From positions 1 to 64,000 of the forward strand of contig NZ_JALPRE010000006.1 in the NCBI RefSeq assembly GCF_023195925.1: DNA of 64,000 nucleotides, given 5' to 3'. The position numbers were made by a program, and so were the translations under genes. Positions 34,359 through 43,202 of this stretch are shown here, one piece after another. Positions within the stretch are counted from its first letter, which is position 1. Each line of letters starts with the position of its first letter. Source of the stretch: Aquimarina acroporae (lineage in GTDB: Bacteria; Bacteroidota; Bacteroidia; Flavobacteriales; Flavobacteriaceae). The notes under the pieces were generated by a model. It searched no databases. It saw only the letters and a program-made list of their open reading frames with translations, and was not told the DNA's origin.

Positions 34359-37214
34359 TTATGCTTCTGCTTCCATATACTCTTCAATAGGAGCACAAGT
34401 ACATATTAAGTTTCGATCTCCGTAGGCATCATCTACCCTACGAACAGTAGGCCAGAATTTATTTTCTGCGATATACGATAATGGATATGCCGCTTGTTCT
34501 CTAGAATATGGAAATTCCCATGTATCCGAAGTAAGCATCGCCAATGTATGCGGAGCATTTTTCATTACGTTATTAGGATTGTCGATATCTGCTTCGGCAA
34601 TTTCTTTACGGATAGAAATAAGTGCATCACAAAAACGATCAAGTTCTGCTTTACTTTCACTTTCAGTTGGTTCTATCATAATAGTCCCGGCAACTGGAAA
34701 AGATACTGTAGGAGCGTGGAATCCATAATCCATCAAACGTTTAGCAATATCGGTAACCTCAATGCCATTTGCTTTAAACGGTCTGCAGTCTATAATCATT
34801 TCGTGTGCGGCTCTTCCTCTTTCTCCAGTATACAATACATCATAGTGTCCGTTAAGACGTTCTTTGATATAATTGGCATTCAAAATAGCGAATTCTGTTG
34901 CACTTTTTAAACCATTTACACCAAGCATGGTGATATAGCCGTAAGAAATTAAACAAGCTAAAGCCGATCCCCAGGGTGCAGCAGAAATTGCTGTAATCCC
35001 CTGGTTACCTCCTGTATTGATTACTGGGTTACTTGGTAAAAATGGTACTAGTTGTTTGGCAACACATATTGGTCCTACACCAGGGCCACCACCTCCATGA
35101 GGTATCGCAAAGGTTTTGTGTAAATTAAGGTGACAAACATCTGCTCCAATAGCACCAGGATTTGTTAATCCAACTTGTGCATTCATATTGGCTCCGTCCA
35201 TATATACCTGTCCACCATTGTCGTGAATAATTTTGGTAACTTCACAAATAGCAGATTCATATACCCCATGAGTAGAAGGGTAAGTAACCATTAGAGCTGC
35301 TAGATTATCTTTGTGTTTAAGTGCTTTTTCTCTTAAATCCTCAACATCTATATTTCCTTCTTCGGTAGCTTTTGTTACTACTACTTTCATACCTGCCATA
35401 ACCGCAGAAGCAGGGTTAGTTCCATGAGCTGAGGAAGGAATAAGACAAATGTTTCTATGATGATCTCCTCTAGATTCATGATATGCACGTATTACCATTA
35501 ATCCTGCAAATTCACCTTGCGCACCAGAATTAGGCTGAAGAGATGTTCCTGCAAAACCAGTAATTTCAGTAAGCTGATCTTCTAGTTTTTTCAGTACTTC
35601 TTGATATCCTTCAGCTTGTTGAACAGGAGCAAAAGGGTGAATGTTACCCCATTTTGGGTCACTAAGAGGAAGCATTTCTGAAGCTGCATTTAGCTTCATC
35701 GTACATGATCCCAGCGGAATCATAGAATGATTAAGAGATAAATCTTTTCTTTCCAGCTTTTTGATATATCTCATCAATTCTGTTTCAGAATGATAAGAGT
35801 TAAACACTTCATTGACTAAATATTCTGTATTTCGAGCCAAATTTCCTGAAATAATATTGGCTTCTTCCAAAGTATCTATTGCAGTGCTTTCAACATTTGC
35901 CGCTTCTGCAAAAATCGATACAATAGCATTTAAATCATTTATTGTAGTAGCTTCGTTTAGCGCTATAGATACAGTAGCATCGTCGATGTAATAGAAGTTA
36001 ATCTCTTTTGCTTCGGCAATTTCTTTTATTTGAGTTGCATTTGCTTTTACTCTTATGGTATCAAAATAAGTACTGTTAAGTTGTTCGTAACCTAAGTCTA
36101 CTAATTTTTTTGATAAGGTATACGCCGAAGAATTGACTTTGTTGGCGATATATTTTAACCCTTCTGGTCCATGATATACAGCATACATACCAGCCATAAC
36201 TGCTAATAGTACTTGAGCCGTACAAATATTTGAAGTTGCTTTATCTCTTTTAATATGTTGTTCTCGGGTTTGTAGAGCCATACGTAATGCTCTGTCTCCG
36301 TTCATATCCTGAGTTACCCCAATAATTCTACCAGGAATATTTCTTTTAAATTCTTCTCTGGTAGCGAAGTAAGCAGCATGTGGCCCTCCATATCCTAGTG
36401 GAATCCCGAAACGTTGGGTAGTTCCTACCACTACATCTACTCCAAAACTTCCTGGTGATTTTAAAGCAACCAAGCTAAGAATATCGGCAGCAACAGCTAC
36501 TCTTATTTCTGACTGATGTGCTTTTTCTACAAAAGTTGTATAATCATATACTTCTCCTGATTTACCGGGATATTGTAAAATTGCACCATAAAATTCTTTA
36601 GAAAAATCGAAATCTTCATGGTTGCCTATAACCAATTCGATATCTAAAGGAATAGCTCTCGTTTTAAGCAAAGAAAGTGTTTGAGGTAGTATTTCTTCTG
36701 AAACAAAGAATTTATTCACCCCATCCTTTTTTTGTGCTCTAGAGCGCACTGCAAATAACATAGTCATAGCTTCTGCAGCGGCAGTACTTTCATCCAATAG
36801 AGAAGCATTTGCCAACTCCATTCCTGTAAGATCACAGATCATGGTTTGGTAGTTTAGTAATGCCTCAAGTCTTCCTTGGGCTATTTCAGCCTGATAAGGA
36901 GTATATGCAGTATACCATCCAGGATTTTCAAGAATATTTCTTTGTATCACTGCAGGAAGACAGGCTTCGTGATAACCTAATCCTATATACGTTTTAAAAA
37001 CTTTATTTTTTGATGATAACTTTTGAATATGGGCGGCATATTCTTGTTCGCTCATTGCCTCTTCGAGATTGAGAGGTTTTTTTAATAAGATATCATCAGG
37101 AACAGTTTCGTAGATAAGTTGATCTATAGAGTCTGCTTTAATAGTTTGTAACATACTGTCTAAGTCCTTAATAGAAGGACCATTATGACGCAGTTTAAAT
37201 GAGTCAGTCTTCAT
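34359..37214 (-). CDS. gcvP: Glycine dehydrogenase (decarboxylating), P protein
   Basis: This 951-residue PLP enzyme is the glycine cleavage P protein in its fused single-chain form. It decarboxylates glycine and passes the aminomethyl group to the H protein lipoyl arm. Both halves are visible: the N-terminal [15 protein letters not shown] and [16 protein letters not shown], and the C-terminal [14 protein letters not shown] and PLP-lysine region [25 protein letters not shown] box (37244-37251, minus strand) lies 29 bases upstream of the start and is the likely promoter. gcvT and gcvH are not adjacent. Confidence 0.97.
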   Translation of the reverse strand: MKTDSFKLRHNGPSIKDLDSMLQTIKADSIDQLIYETVPDDILLKKPLNLEEAMSEQEYAAHIQKLSSKNKVFKTYIGLGYHEACLPAVIQRNILENPGWYTAYTPYQAEIAQGRLEALLNYQTMICDLTGMELANASLLDESTAAAEAMTMLFAVRSRAQKKDGVNKFFVSEEILPQTLSLLKTRAIPLDIELVIGNHEDFDFSKEFYGAILQYPGKSGEVYDYTTFVEKAHQSEIRVAVAADILSLVALKSPGSFGVDVVVGTTQRFGIPLGYGGPHAAYFATREEFKRNIPGRIIGVTQDMNGDRALRMALQTREQHIKRDKATSNICTAQVLLAVMAGMYAVYHGPEGLKYIANKVNSSAYTLSKKLVDLGYEQLNSTYFDTIRVKANATQIKEIAEAKEINFYYIDDATVSIALNEATTINDLNAIVSIFAEAANVESTAIDTLEEANIISGNLARNTEYLVNEVFNSYHSETELMRYIKKLERKDLSLNHSMIPLGSCTMKLNAASEMLPLSDPKWGNIHPFAPVQQAEGYQEVLKKLEDQLTEITGFAGTSLQPNSGAQGEFAGLMVIRAYHESRGDHHRNICLIPSSAHGTNPASAVMAGMKVVVTKATEEGNIDVEDLREKALKHKDNLAALMVTYPSTHGVYESAICEVTKIIHDNGGQVYMDGANMNAQVGLTNPGAIGADVCHLNLHKTFAIPHGGGGPGVGPICVAKQLVPFLPSNPVINTGGNQGITAISAAPWGSALACLISYGYITMLGVNGLKSATEFAILNANYIKERLNGHYDVLYTGERGRAAHEMIIDCRPFKANGIEVTDIAKRLMDYGFHAPTVSFPVAGTIMIEPTESESKAELDRFCDALISIRKEIAEADIDNPNNVMKNAPHTLAMLTSDTWEFPYSREQAAYPLSYIAENKFWPTVRRVDDAYGDRNLICTCAPIEEYMEAEA

Positions 37215-37243
37215 AGCTAAAATAACAGTTGAGATTTTGACCG

Positions 37244-37251
37244 CAAAAGTA
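37244..37251 (-). promoter_or_regulatory. gcvP promoter -7 box
   Basis: TACTTTTG on the minus strand matches TAnnTTTG 29 bases before the gcvP start codon. Confidence 0.55.
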
Positions 37252-37350
37252 CATATTTAAAATTTAAAAATTTCACAATTAATTAACCATAGAATGGCAA
37301 GTTTTTAACCAACTTCGAAGGTTATTAACAGATAACCTTAAATTTTAGAC

Positions 37351-38178
37351 GTGGAAACCTTAAAAAGTATATTTAGATTTTATATTAATGGAAGTATTCA
37401 TGTGGCTTTGGCTATAACATCATTGGTACAGATTACATTCATAAAATTTGGGGTTTCTGAAAAATACACGTTTCTTTTATTTAGTTTCATAGGTGCTATT
37501 GCTGCCTATAACTTTGTTAAATACTCCAAGGTTTCTAAACTGTATCATCGTCGCTTAACGAAATCGATGAAAGGTATTAGAGCGTTAACAATTGTATCCT
37601 TTCTTGGTTTTGTATACTTGGGTTTTCAAGTGTCATTGAAAACTTTGTTATATATGCTCCCTTTTATAGTGCTAACTATTTTTTATACCGTTCCCATCTT
37701 TCCTAACAAAAAGAACCTGAGAAGCATTGCAGGTATAAAAATTTTTATCATTGGTATTGTTTGGGCTGGGATAACCGTATTAGTTCCTTTGGTACACGGG
37801 CAGGGTGATTTGAATTTTGATTTTTTTATCGAAATGATGCAACGATTTCTATTTATCATTGTCATGATGTTACCCTTTGAAATAAGAGATTTAAAATTTG
37901 ATCATGAATCTCTAGAAACGGTACCTCAAAAAATCGGAGTTACTCGTACCAAAGTATTCGGAAGTATTTTGCTGGTATTTTTTTTATTACTCACGGCGAT
38001 AAAGGATGAATTATCATCTATAGAAATTTTGAGTACTATTTTGGTAACAACAATTAGTTTGTTGTTTTTATGGGGGACAGATCGAAAGCAATCAGAATAT
38101 TATTGCTCGTTTTGGGTTGAAAGTGTTCCAATAATGTGGTTAATTATTTTGGTAACACTTCAACAACTATTTGGATAA
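37351..38178 (+). CDS. UbiA-like polytopic membrane protein
   Basis: This 275-residue protein with about eight hydrophobic segments starts at a GTG and resembles flavobacterial UbiA-prenyltransferase-like proteins in overall topology (VAYNFVKYSK-type loop, MLPFEIRDLKFD). UbiA enzymes carry two Asp-rich loops; here only the second (EIRDLKFDHES) has an acidic cluster, and the first reads NFVKYSK. Classic prenyltransferase activity is therefore doubtful and the function unknown. It overlaps the convergent next gene by 12 bases. An 8-base inverted repeat (37318-37339) lies upstream. Confidence 0.6.
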   Translation: METLKSIFRFYINGSIHVALAITSLVQITFIKFGVSEKYTFLLFSFIGAIAAYNFVKYSKVSKLYHRRLTKSMKGIRALTIVSFLGFVYLGFQVSLKTLLYMLPFIVLTIFYTVPIFPNKKNLRSIAGIKIFIIGIVWAGITVLVPLVHGQGDLNFDFFIEMMQRFLFIIVMMLPFEIRDLKFDHESLETVPQKIGVTRTKVFGSILLVFFLLLTAIKDELSSIEILSTILVTTISLLFLWGTDRKQSEYYCSFWVESVPIMWLIILVTLQQLFG

Positions 38179-38421
38179 TTCTTCCTGCAAACGTCTTTTC
38201 ATTTCCTCTTTTTGAGAAGAACTGATGGTTTGAACTTCAGATTTTTTTATAGTTTTGGTAAGCTTGGTATTCCTTTTAGAGTAAGCACGTGTTACTTTAC
38301 AATACATTAAACGGATGTTTAACTTAATTATTTCTAATAATGAAGCCTCTCCATACTGATTTTTATCACAAATATGCTTTGCTTCTTCACAAGACACCAA
38401 TAATTTATTCGTAGTTTTCAT
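38167..38421 (-). CDS. Small paralogue of the putative anti-sigma factor, zinc motif degraded
   Basis: The 84 residues align without gaps to the upstream 85-residue protein over the first 50 positions (shared CDKNQY, KLN and YC blocks). Where the upstream copy has the zinc anti-sigma motif H37-C41-C44, this one has R37-C41-T44. It retains C11, H16 and C18. The ZAS motif is thus degenerate, and this copy may bind a partner without zinc or may be diverging. It is 36 bases downstream of that gene, as the last gene of an ECF sigma operon. Confidence 0.7.
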   Translation of the reverse strand: MKTTNKLLVSCEEAKHICDKNQYGEASLLEIIKLNIRLMYCKVTRAYSKRNTKLTKTIKKSEVQTISSSQKEEMKRRLQEELSK

Positions 38422-38457
38422 TACAATCTTAATACTTAATTTTGGGGTATTATTAAA

Positions 38458-38712
38458 TTATTCGTTCATTTTTTGTTTTAGTCGTTCTTTCATAGCATTC
38501 TTTTCATATTCATTAATGCTTATGACTTTTGGATCCTTCACCAACTTTGTTAGTTTGTTATTTTTTGCAGAGTACTTTCTACAAGCTCTACAATATAAAA
38601 GATGCACGTTGAGCTTTACTTTTTCCCAGAAAGTAGCTTCTTTATACTGATTTTTATCACAGAAGTGATTTGCATCAGAACAACTTACAAAAATTCCTTT
38701 TCCTTTACTCAT
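38458..38712 (-). CDS. Minimal zinc-type (ZAS-like) putative anti-sigma factor
   Basis: This 85-residue protein from ATG 38712 (MSKGKGIFVS) directly follows an ECF sigma gene, 5 bases after its stop. It carries HLLYCRAC, a perfect HxxxCxxC motif (H37, C41, C44), the signature of zinc-binding anti-sigma domains, plus an upstream C11/H16/C18 set. It has no membrane helix, so it would be a soluble, cytoplasmic redox- or metal-sensing anti-sigma factor. Gene position and motif support this; the interaction is inferred. Confidence 0.7.
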   Translation of the reverse strand: MSKGKGIFVSCSDANHFCDKNQYKEATFWEKVKLNVHLLYCRACRKYSAKNNKLTKLVKDPKVISINEYEKNAMKERLKQKMNE

Positions 38713-38717
38713 TACTT

Positions 38718-39272
38718 TTAAAACCAATTTTTTTCCAGGCACTCAGCCATAGCCGTTCTGGCTCTATGAATGATTACCCATAGGTTAGACGCTGTTATAT
38801 CAAATTCATTACAAATTGCTTCTGTGTCAAAACCTTGAATTGTCTTCATTTTAAAAATCAAAGCTTGTTTTTCTGGTAATTTTCCCATGCAATTGTGTAT
38901 TGCCAAACCTAACTCTTCGTTTTCAATATCACTTTCGGCAGTACGATCAAAAGGATCTGCAACACGTTCTTCTAACCAATCTCCTTCGGTTTCAGAATCG
39001 CTAGTATAATTAATGCGAACTTCGGCTTTCCCTTTATTGCTATTTATTTTTCGATAATAATCTATAATCTTTCTTTTCAAAATAGAGATAAGCCAAGTAC
39101 GTTCACTAGCCTCTCCCTTAAAATTTTTCATAGATTTAAGTCCAGCAAAAAAAGTTTCCTGTACTAGATCCTGAGCAATTTCTCTATCATCAACTCTAAC
39201 GATGGTGTAGTTAAATAGGTAATCACTGTATTTATCAACCCATGTTGTGGGGTCTATGGTATTTGTTGACAT
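38718..39272 (-). CDS. ECF-type RNA polymerase sigma factor
   Basis: About 184 residues from ATG 39272 (MSTNTIDPTTW). Region 2 is visible as YLFNYTIVRVDDREIAQDLVQETFFAGL with the ERTWLISILKRKIIDYYRK core-binding/-10 segment. Region 4 is present as LPEKQALIFKMKTIQGFDTEAICNEFDITASNLWVIIHRARTAMAECL, in pieces. It directs transcription of an unknown regulon. The next gene encodes a probable small anti-sigma factor, fitting the sigma/anti-sigma operon pattern. Confidence 0.92.
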   Translation of the reverse strand: MSTNTIDPTTWVDKYSDYLFNYTIVRVDDREIAQDLVQETFFAGLKSMKNFKGEASERTWLISILKRKIIDYYRKINSNKGKAEVRINYTSDSETEGDWLEERVADPFDRTAESDIENEELGLAIHNCMGKLPEKQALIFKMKTIQGFDTEAICNEFDITASNLWVIIHRARTAMAECLEKNWF

Positions 39273-39402
39273 GATTGTTTCTATTGTTGTATCCACCAAA
39301 AATAGGATAAAAAGTTGAATCTTATACGTTTTACAATTGTATAATGAGTAGTAATTTGTTTTTGATCCTTACAATTCTGAAGTTTAATTGAATAAAATAA
39401 AA

Positions 39403-39855
39403 TTAAGATGTTTCTACATGGGTTTTGATATAATGGTTTCGAGTTAATAGAAAATTGGTTAAGTATTTTTTTAAAAATAAAGTATCAAATAGTTTTCCAG
39501 CATACCCATAAGGTGTTTGATAGGTCAAAATATCTGTCATTATGGTGTTATTTGAACTTGGTTTGAAAATATGTTGATGTTTAAATGATTTGAAATGACC
39601 TTTCATCATTTCGTCGGTAAAATTGAAGGGGAAGTTAAAGGCTGTAATCTTACTTTGATGTGTTAGATACATTCCAAAATGTTTTCCTTTCCAAGTCACG
39701 GTTTCATTAAGTTTAATGAGGCCAGAGGTTCTCCCGGCTATTGCTTTTTCATTACTGGTAGAGGTAGATTCGATATGTAAATCTATGTCTCTTGAAGCAT
39801 CAAATACTATTTCAAGTGGGGCTTTGATCTCGGTCTTTAGGCGAATTGTAGTCAT
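39403..39855 (-). CDS. SRPBCC family (ligand-binding) protein
   Basis: The 150-residue protein follows the START/SRPBCC cone fold, starting with TTIRLKTEIKAPLEIVFDASRDIDLH and ending in a long C-terminal helix (LFDTLFLKKYLTNFLLTRNHYIK). These proteins bind hydrophobic or cofactor-like ligands. Its start overlaps the TIGR01777 gene stop (ATGA), so they are coupled. The same SRPBCC-TIGR01777 pairing occurs near photolyase genes in other flavobacteria as I recall it, but no photolyase is in this window. Confidence 0.82.
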   Translation of the reverse strand: MTTIRLKTEIKAPLEIVFDASRDIDLHIESTSTSNEKAIAGRTSGLIKLNETVTWKGKHFGMYLTHQSKITAFNFPFNFTDEMMKGHFKSFKHQHIFKPSSNNTIMTDILTYQTPYGYAGKLFDTLFLKKYLTNFLLTRNHYIKTHVETS

Positions 39856-40766
39856 TTTACGATTAGTTGTTGTAGTGCGGGCTTTAACTCAGGATATGAG
39901 AATTGAAACCCATGTTTTTGTAGTTTTTCCGGAATTACATTTCGGCTCTTGAGGATAAGTTCGGTTTCGGTTTTTATGAATATGGCTCCTAATTCTAAAA
40001 GTGGTTTTGAAAAAGGAATTCCAATTGAGATCTTAAGTATTTTCCTTAAGGTTTGCATAAGAATCGAGTTGGTTGTTGGTTTTGGAGCCACGATATTGAT
40101 TTCTCTTTGAATGTTCGGAGTATTGATGATAAAATCGATGCTTCTGGCGAAGTCAGTTTCATGTATCCAACTAAACTTTTGATTTCCTGATCCTTGTTTA
40201 CCTCCAAATCCAATTTTCACCAAATTAAGAATTGGGCGTAATGCTCCTCCATTTTTTCCTAGCACTATCGATGTTCTTAGAACTACCTTTCGAGTATGTG
40301 GAGTAGTGCATGAGAAGAATGTATTCTCCCAATTTACCGCAACATTTACCGAGAATCCGGATCCAATTTCACCATCATTCTCATTCATTTCTTTATCTAA
40401 AGAATGCCGATAAATAGTCGCTGTAGACGAGTTTAACCATACTTTTGGAGGCACTTTGGCTTGACTAATTGCCTGTCCCAGTATTTTTGTAGATGCCACT
40501 CTAGAGCTGAGTATGAGGTCTTTGTTTTTTTGGTTATATCTACAATCTACAGATTTTCCTGCCATATTTATGAGAGCATCGGCATGTTCTATTTCCAATT
40601 TCCAATCGCCTAAGGTTTTGGCATCCCAATGCACATATTTAATAGTATCCAGAACTTTGCTTTCTCCTCTGGTGAGAATGATAATACTTTCTACTTTATC
40701 TTTAAAATACTCGATAAGAATATTTCCTAGAAAACCGGTGCCAGCTGCTATAACTAATTTTTTCAT
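39852..40766 (-). CDS. TIGR01777 family NAD(P)-binding epimerase-like protein
   Basis: This 304-residue extended-SDR protein has an N-terminal GTGFLGNILIEYF nucleotide-binding motif, the family-typical WDAKTLGDW, the ALINMAGKSVDCRYNQKNKD block, SSRVASTKIL and a SWIHETDFARSIDFI segment. The TIGR01777 C-terminal domain (ELGAIFIKTETELILKSRNVIPEKL) is intact. The enzymatic reaction is unknown. It lies in a six-gene set led by a GbsR/MarR regulator. Confidence 0.9.
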   Translation of the reverse strand: MKKLVIAAGTGFLGNILIEYFKDKVESIIILTRGESKVLDTIKYVHWDAKTLGDWKLEIEHADALINMAGKSVDCRYNQKNKDLILSSRVASTKILGQAISQAKVPPKVWLNSSTATIYRHSLDKEMNENDGEIGSGFSVNVAVNWENTFFSCTTPHTRKVVLRTSIVLGKNGGALRPILNLVKIGFGGKQGSGNQKFSWIHETDFARSIDFIINTPNIQREINIVAPKPTTNSILMQTLRKILKISIGIPFSKPLLELGAIFIKTETELILKSRNVIPEKLQKHGFQFSYPELKPALQQLIVK

Positions 40767-40784
40767 GACTATAATTTTTAGTAA

Positions 40785-41666
40785 TTATTTTTCAGCAGTG
40801 ATGATATAATAACCAAAGCTTTTGATGTGTAACCCAGATAATAATGCAAATAAAGATCCCTTTAAATTTTTCCAACTCTGAGGTTTTAGATATTCTTTTC
40901 TGAATAGTTTTTTAAATATGAACCCGGTAATGGCAAATGGTACATGCAATACCGAGGGGGCTACCCTGTGCGAAACATCTTCGATACGAATATTTTTGAA
41001 ACCTATTTCTTCAAGGTTTTGTTTTACTTTATGAATACTACCGAGTCCCTCCAGGCTCCAACCACTACATAATTGATCATAGCAATAAGAGCTCCCAGGA
41101 CACAATTGATTTTCGTCTTTTTTTAGGAATGCATCTGTAATGACTAGTCTCGATTTTGTTTTTAGAATTCGATAAGCTTCTTTTAGAGATTTGTAGCTAT
41201 GACCAGAATGGCAAAGACTTTCGATTGCATAAGCTCCGTCTACACTATCGTTTTTGAAAAAAGTATGTTCATAGTTTTCTTCAAGAATTAGTCCGTTCAT
41301 GTTGTTTAATCTTTTGTTTCCTTCTTTTACTTGGAATTTAGAAAGCGTAATACCTATAATTCTCAATAAGGGATATTTTCGAAGCCCGTACCTCATGGTT
41401 CCGCCAATCCCGCACCCAAGGTCAATTACCAGTGAATCTTTTTTAGGCATATTAAGTCGACTAAACACTTGATTATTCATCTCATTTAACATAGAATCTC
41501 TTTTGAAGAGATTGGTTTTAAATGGAATGTAGTATCCGAAGTGCATATTAAAGTCATTACTCCAGAATTGATAATCTTCGGTAGCTTCATCATAAAATTT
41601 AGTTATACTCTGTTTGGTTGCAGATCTTCTTAATTTTAATTTGTGTAGTATTGATAATGTGCTCAT
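40785..41666 (-). CDS. SAM-dependent methyltransferase
   Basis: This enzyme starts at ATG 41666 (MSTLSILHKLKLRR), because the preceding membrane gene ends at 41677; it is about 293 residues. It has SAM motif I VIDLGCGIGGTMRYG, then ITLSKFQVKEGNKRL and GAYAIESLCHSGHSYKSLKEAYRILK. This pattern resembles methyltransferases acting on lipids, quinones, tocopherols or carotenoid-like compounds. The C-terminus includes a hydrophobic patch that could touch the membrane. It belongs to the GbsR-associated operon. Confidence 0.88.
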   Translation of the reverse strand: MSTLSILHKLKLRRSATKQSITKFYDEATEDYQFWSNDFNMHFGYYIPFKTNLFKRDSMLNEMNNQVFSRLNMPKKDSLVIDLGCGIGGTMRYGLRKYPLLRIIGITLSKFQVKEGNKRLNNMNGLILEENYEHTFFKNDSVDGAYAIESLCHSGHSYKSLKEAYRILKTKSRLVITDAFLKKDENQLCPGSSYCYDQLCSGWSLEGLGSIHKVKQNLEEIGFKNIRIEDVSHRVAPSVLHVPFAITGFIFKKLFRKEYLKPQSWKNLKGSLFALLSGLHIKSFGYYIITAEK

Positions 41667-41676
41667 GCAATTAGAA

Positions 41677-42117
41677 TTAAAGGTTGAAAAAATTGATGCA
41701 GTTATAAATAACCAAGAGAGTAAAAACTGTAGCAAAAAGAACGAACAGCGCATTCATAAAATAACTCCCTATCTTAAAAATCGGTTTTTGAGGAATTTCA
41801 TACATGGGGTAGTACGCCACTTGAGTAGCGACTTTACCAACCCAATATGCTGCGATAAGCCCCTTAAGTGCTATTGCTATTAGCGTTGGTTCTTTAAGTT
41901 GAGATGATAAAACTATTGCGATTATTCCAAAGGAAAAATTCAATCCTTGAATGTATCTGCCATAGGTTTTAGCAATTTCCTGATTAAGCGGTTTTAATTG
42001 CTTTACATCGTTATACCAGTCAAAAACCTGATGTCTTATATAGGGGTATATAAGTGCAGTGAATATTTGACCTGCTCCGGCAATAATTATGATCCAATTT
42101 GGAATATTAAATTTCAT
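41677..42117 (-). CDS. Four-helix membrane protein of unknown function
   Basis: This 146-residue protein has about four hydrophobic segments (residues 6-26, 57-72, 77-95 and 117-145) and a conserved-looking loop QEIAKTYGRYIQGLNFSFG. I do not recognise the family. It overlaps the upstream small membrane gene by an ATGA and precedes the methyltransferase by 10 bases, so it is translationally part of the GbsR-linked operon. Confidence 0.65.
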   Translation of the reverse strand: MKFNIPNWIIIIAGAGQIFTALIYPYIRHQVFDWYNDVKQLKPLNQEIAKTYGRYIQGLNFSFGIIAIVLSSQLKEPTLIAIALKGLIAAYWVGKVATQVAYYPMYEIPQKPIFKIGSYFMNALFVLFATVFTLLVIYNCINFFNL

Positions 42118-42437
42118 ATTTTACTTATTTGATGAGTGATAAAAACAAAATAACCAGCTATAGACATAGGAACCAGTGTTAGAAATAATATTCCAAAATC
42201 GGTGTCTACAACATCAGTTGTTGATGTCAAACCATATAGGATGACTAAGACCGCGTATACGATAAGGTGTTTCTTTTGGAGAGTATTCATTCTTTTCCAA
42301 AATGTAAATACTATTATGGCCATAATAATTTGAATGCCTCCTAAAAAAACTTGTGCCATCATACCGTAAAAGATGGTAATGTATAGAAGTAGCGTTATGA
42401 TAAAGCTTGTGCTGTTGATATAATGTATAATTTTCAT
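42114..42437 (-). CDS. Small four-helix membrane protein
   Basis: This 107-residue hydrophobic protein has about four transmembrane segments and a KKH-rich short cytosolic loop. It has no family I recognise. It is the first gene after the regulator gene, preceded by a copy of the TTTCAA-N6-TTGAAA palindrome 18 bases upstream. It overlaps the following membrane gene (ATGA). Together the two may form a small membrane complex. Confidence 0.6.
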   Translation of the reverse strand: MKIIHYINSTSFIITLLLYITIFYGMMAQVFLGGIQIIMAIIVFTFWKRMNTLQKKHLIVYAVLVILYGLTSTTDVVDTDFGILFLTLVPMSIAGYFVFITHQISKI

Positions 42438-42455
42438 GTTTTAATTATTTTAAAG

Positions 42456-42473
42456 TTTCAAAAAATATTGAAA
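42456..42473. promoter_or_regulatory. GbsR/MarR operator candidate, copy 2 (operon promoter)
   Basis: The palindrome TTTCAA-N6-TTGAAA matches the copy before the regulator gene in arms and spacer length. An extra TTGAAA half-site lies 6 bases away (42480-42485). It precedes the membrane-protein/methyltransferase operon. Confidence 0.68.
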
Positions 42474-42525
42474 ATTCTATTGAAAAGAAAAAGGAGTTTT
42501 CCTCCTTTACGATCCTTTTTTACTA

Positions 42526-43029
42526 CTACTTGACCAGTTTTACGAGGGCTTTGGTGATCCAATTATTACCCTGTCCTACTACTTTATTCATCATTATGTC
42601 CAGTGTTTCTGCCATTTCATGTAGGGCTTTGGTTTGTTTAATAAGTTCTTTAGTTTTACTACTTCCATCATCATCTATGTTAGATACATCGTTAAGAATT
42701 TTAATGGTGGGTTGCAATTCTCTTCGACTCCTTTCTTTTGCAATTTGTCTAGCAAGCTCTTGTACATTTTTTTCCGAGGTGAAGTATTCTTTACGCTCTC
42801 CTATTTTATTTTCTTTAAATACAATACCCCAATCCATTAATTGACGTAAATTCATACTTGTGTTTCCCCTGGAAATATGTAATTCTTCCATGATATCTTC
42901 CATAGAGAGTGGTTCGGGAGAAATGAGTAACAAAGCATGTATTTGCGCCATAGCTTTATTAATTCCCCATAGTGTCCCTAAAGATCCCCAGGTAGAAATA
43001 AATCTGTTTTTAGCTTCTTCGTAATTCAT
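42526..43029 (-). CDS. GbsR/MarR family transcriptional regulator
   Basis: This 167-residue winged-helix regulator begins NYEEAKNRFISTWGSLGTLWGINKAMAQIHALLLIS and has the recognition region MEDIMEELHISRGNTSMNLRQLMDWGIVFKE, typical of the GbsR branch. The C-terminal helices presumably dimerise. A TATATTTG -7 box (43034-43041) has a TTG 18 bases upstream that falls inside the operator at 43057-43074, so autorepression is likely. The same palindrome precedes the downstream operon. The effector is unknown. Confidence 0.9.
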   Translation of the reverse strand: MNYEEAKNRFISTWGSLGTLWGINKAMAQIHALLLISPEPLSMEDIMEELHISRGNTSMNLRQLMDWGIVFKENKIGERKEYFTSEKNVQELARQIAKERSRRELQPTIKILNDVSNIDDDGSSKTKELIKQTKALHEMAETLDIMMNKVVGQGNNWITKALVKLVK

Positions 43030-43056
43030 AGTACAAATATATAAAAATTATCAAAC

Positions 43057-43074
43057 TTTCAAAAATTATTGAAA
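43057..43074. promoter_or_regulatory. GbsR/MarR operator candidate, copy 1 (regulator promoter)
   Basis: TTTCAA-N6-TTGAAA overlaps the -33 TTG (43060-43062, minus strand) of the regulator gene's own promoter, spaced 18 bases from the TATATTTG box at 43034-43041. Confidence 0.7.
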
Positions 43075-43202
43075 ATTAAATATTTCTATACTAATACTAT
43101 AGGAGAAATATGAGTAAATACAGTTATTATTTTGAGGGGAATCCGTTTTTGTTATGTGTTGATTTTGTGTAAGTTATAGGTCTAACACAAACTCGTATAA
43201 TA

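Noticed and set aside
34494-34910. 138-codon plus-strand ORF inside gcvP
   Set aside because: It is antisense to a highly conserved enzyme and its sequence is not protein-like.
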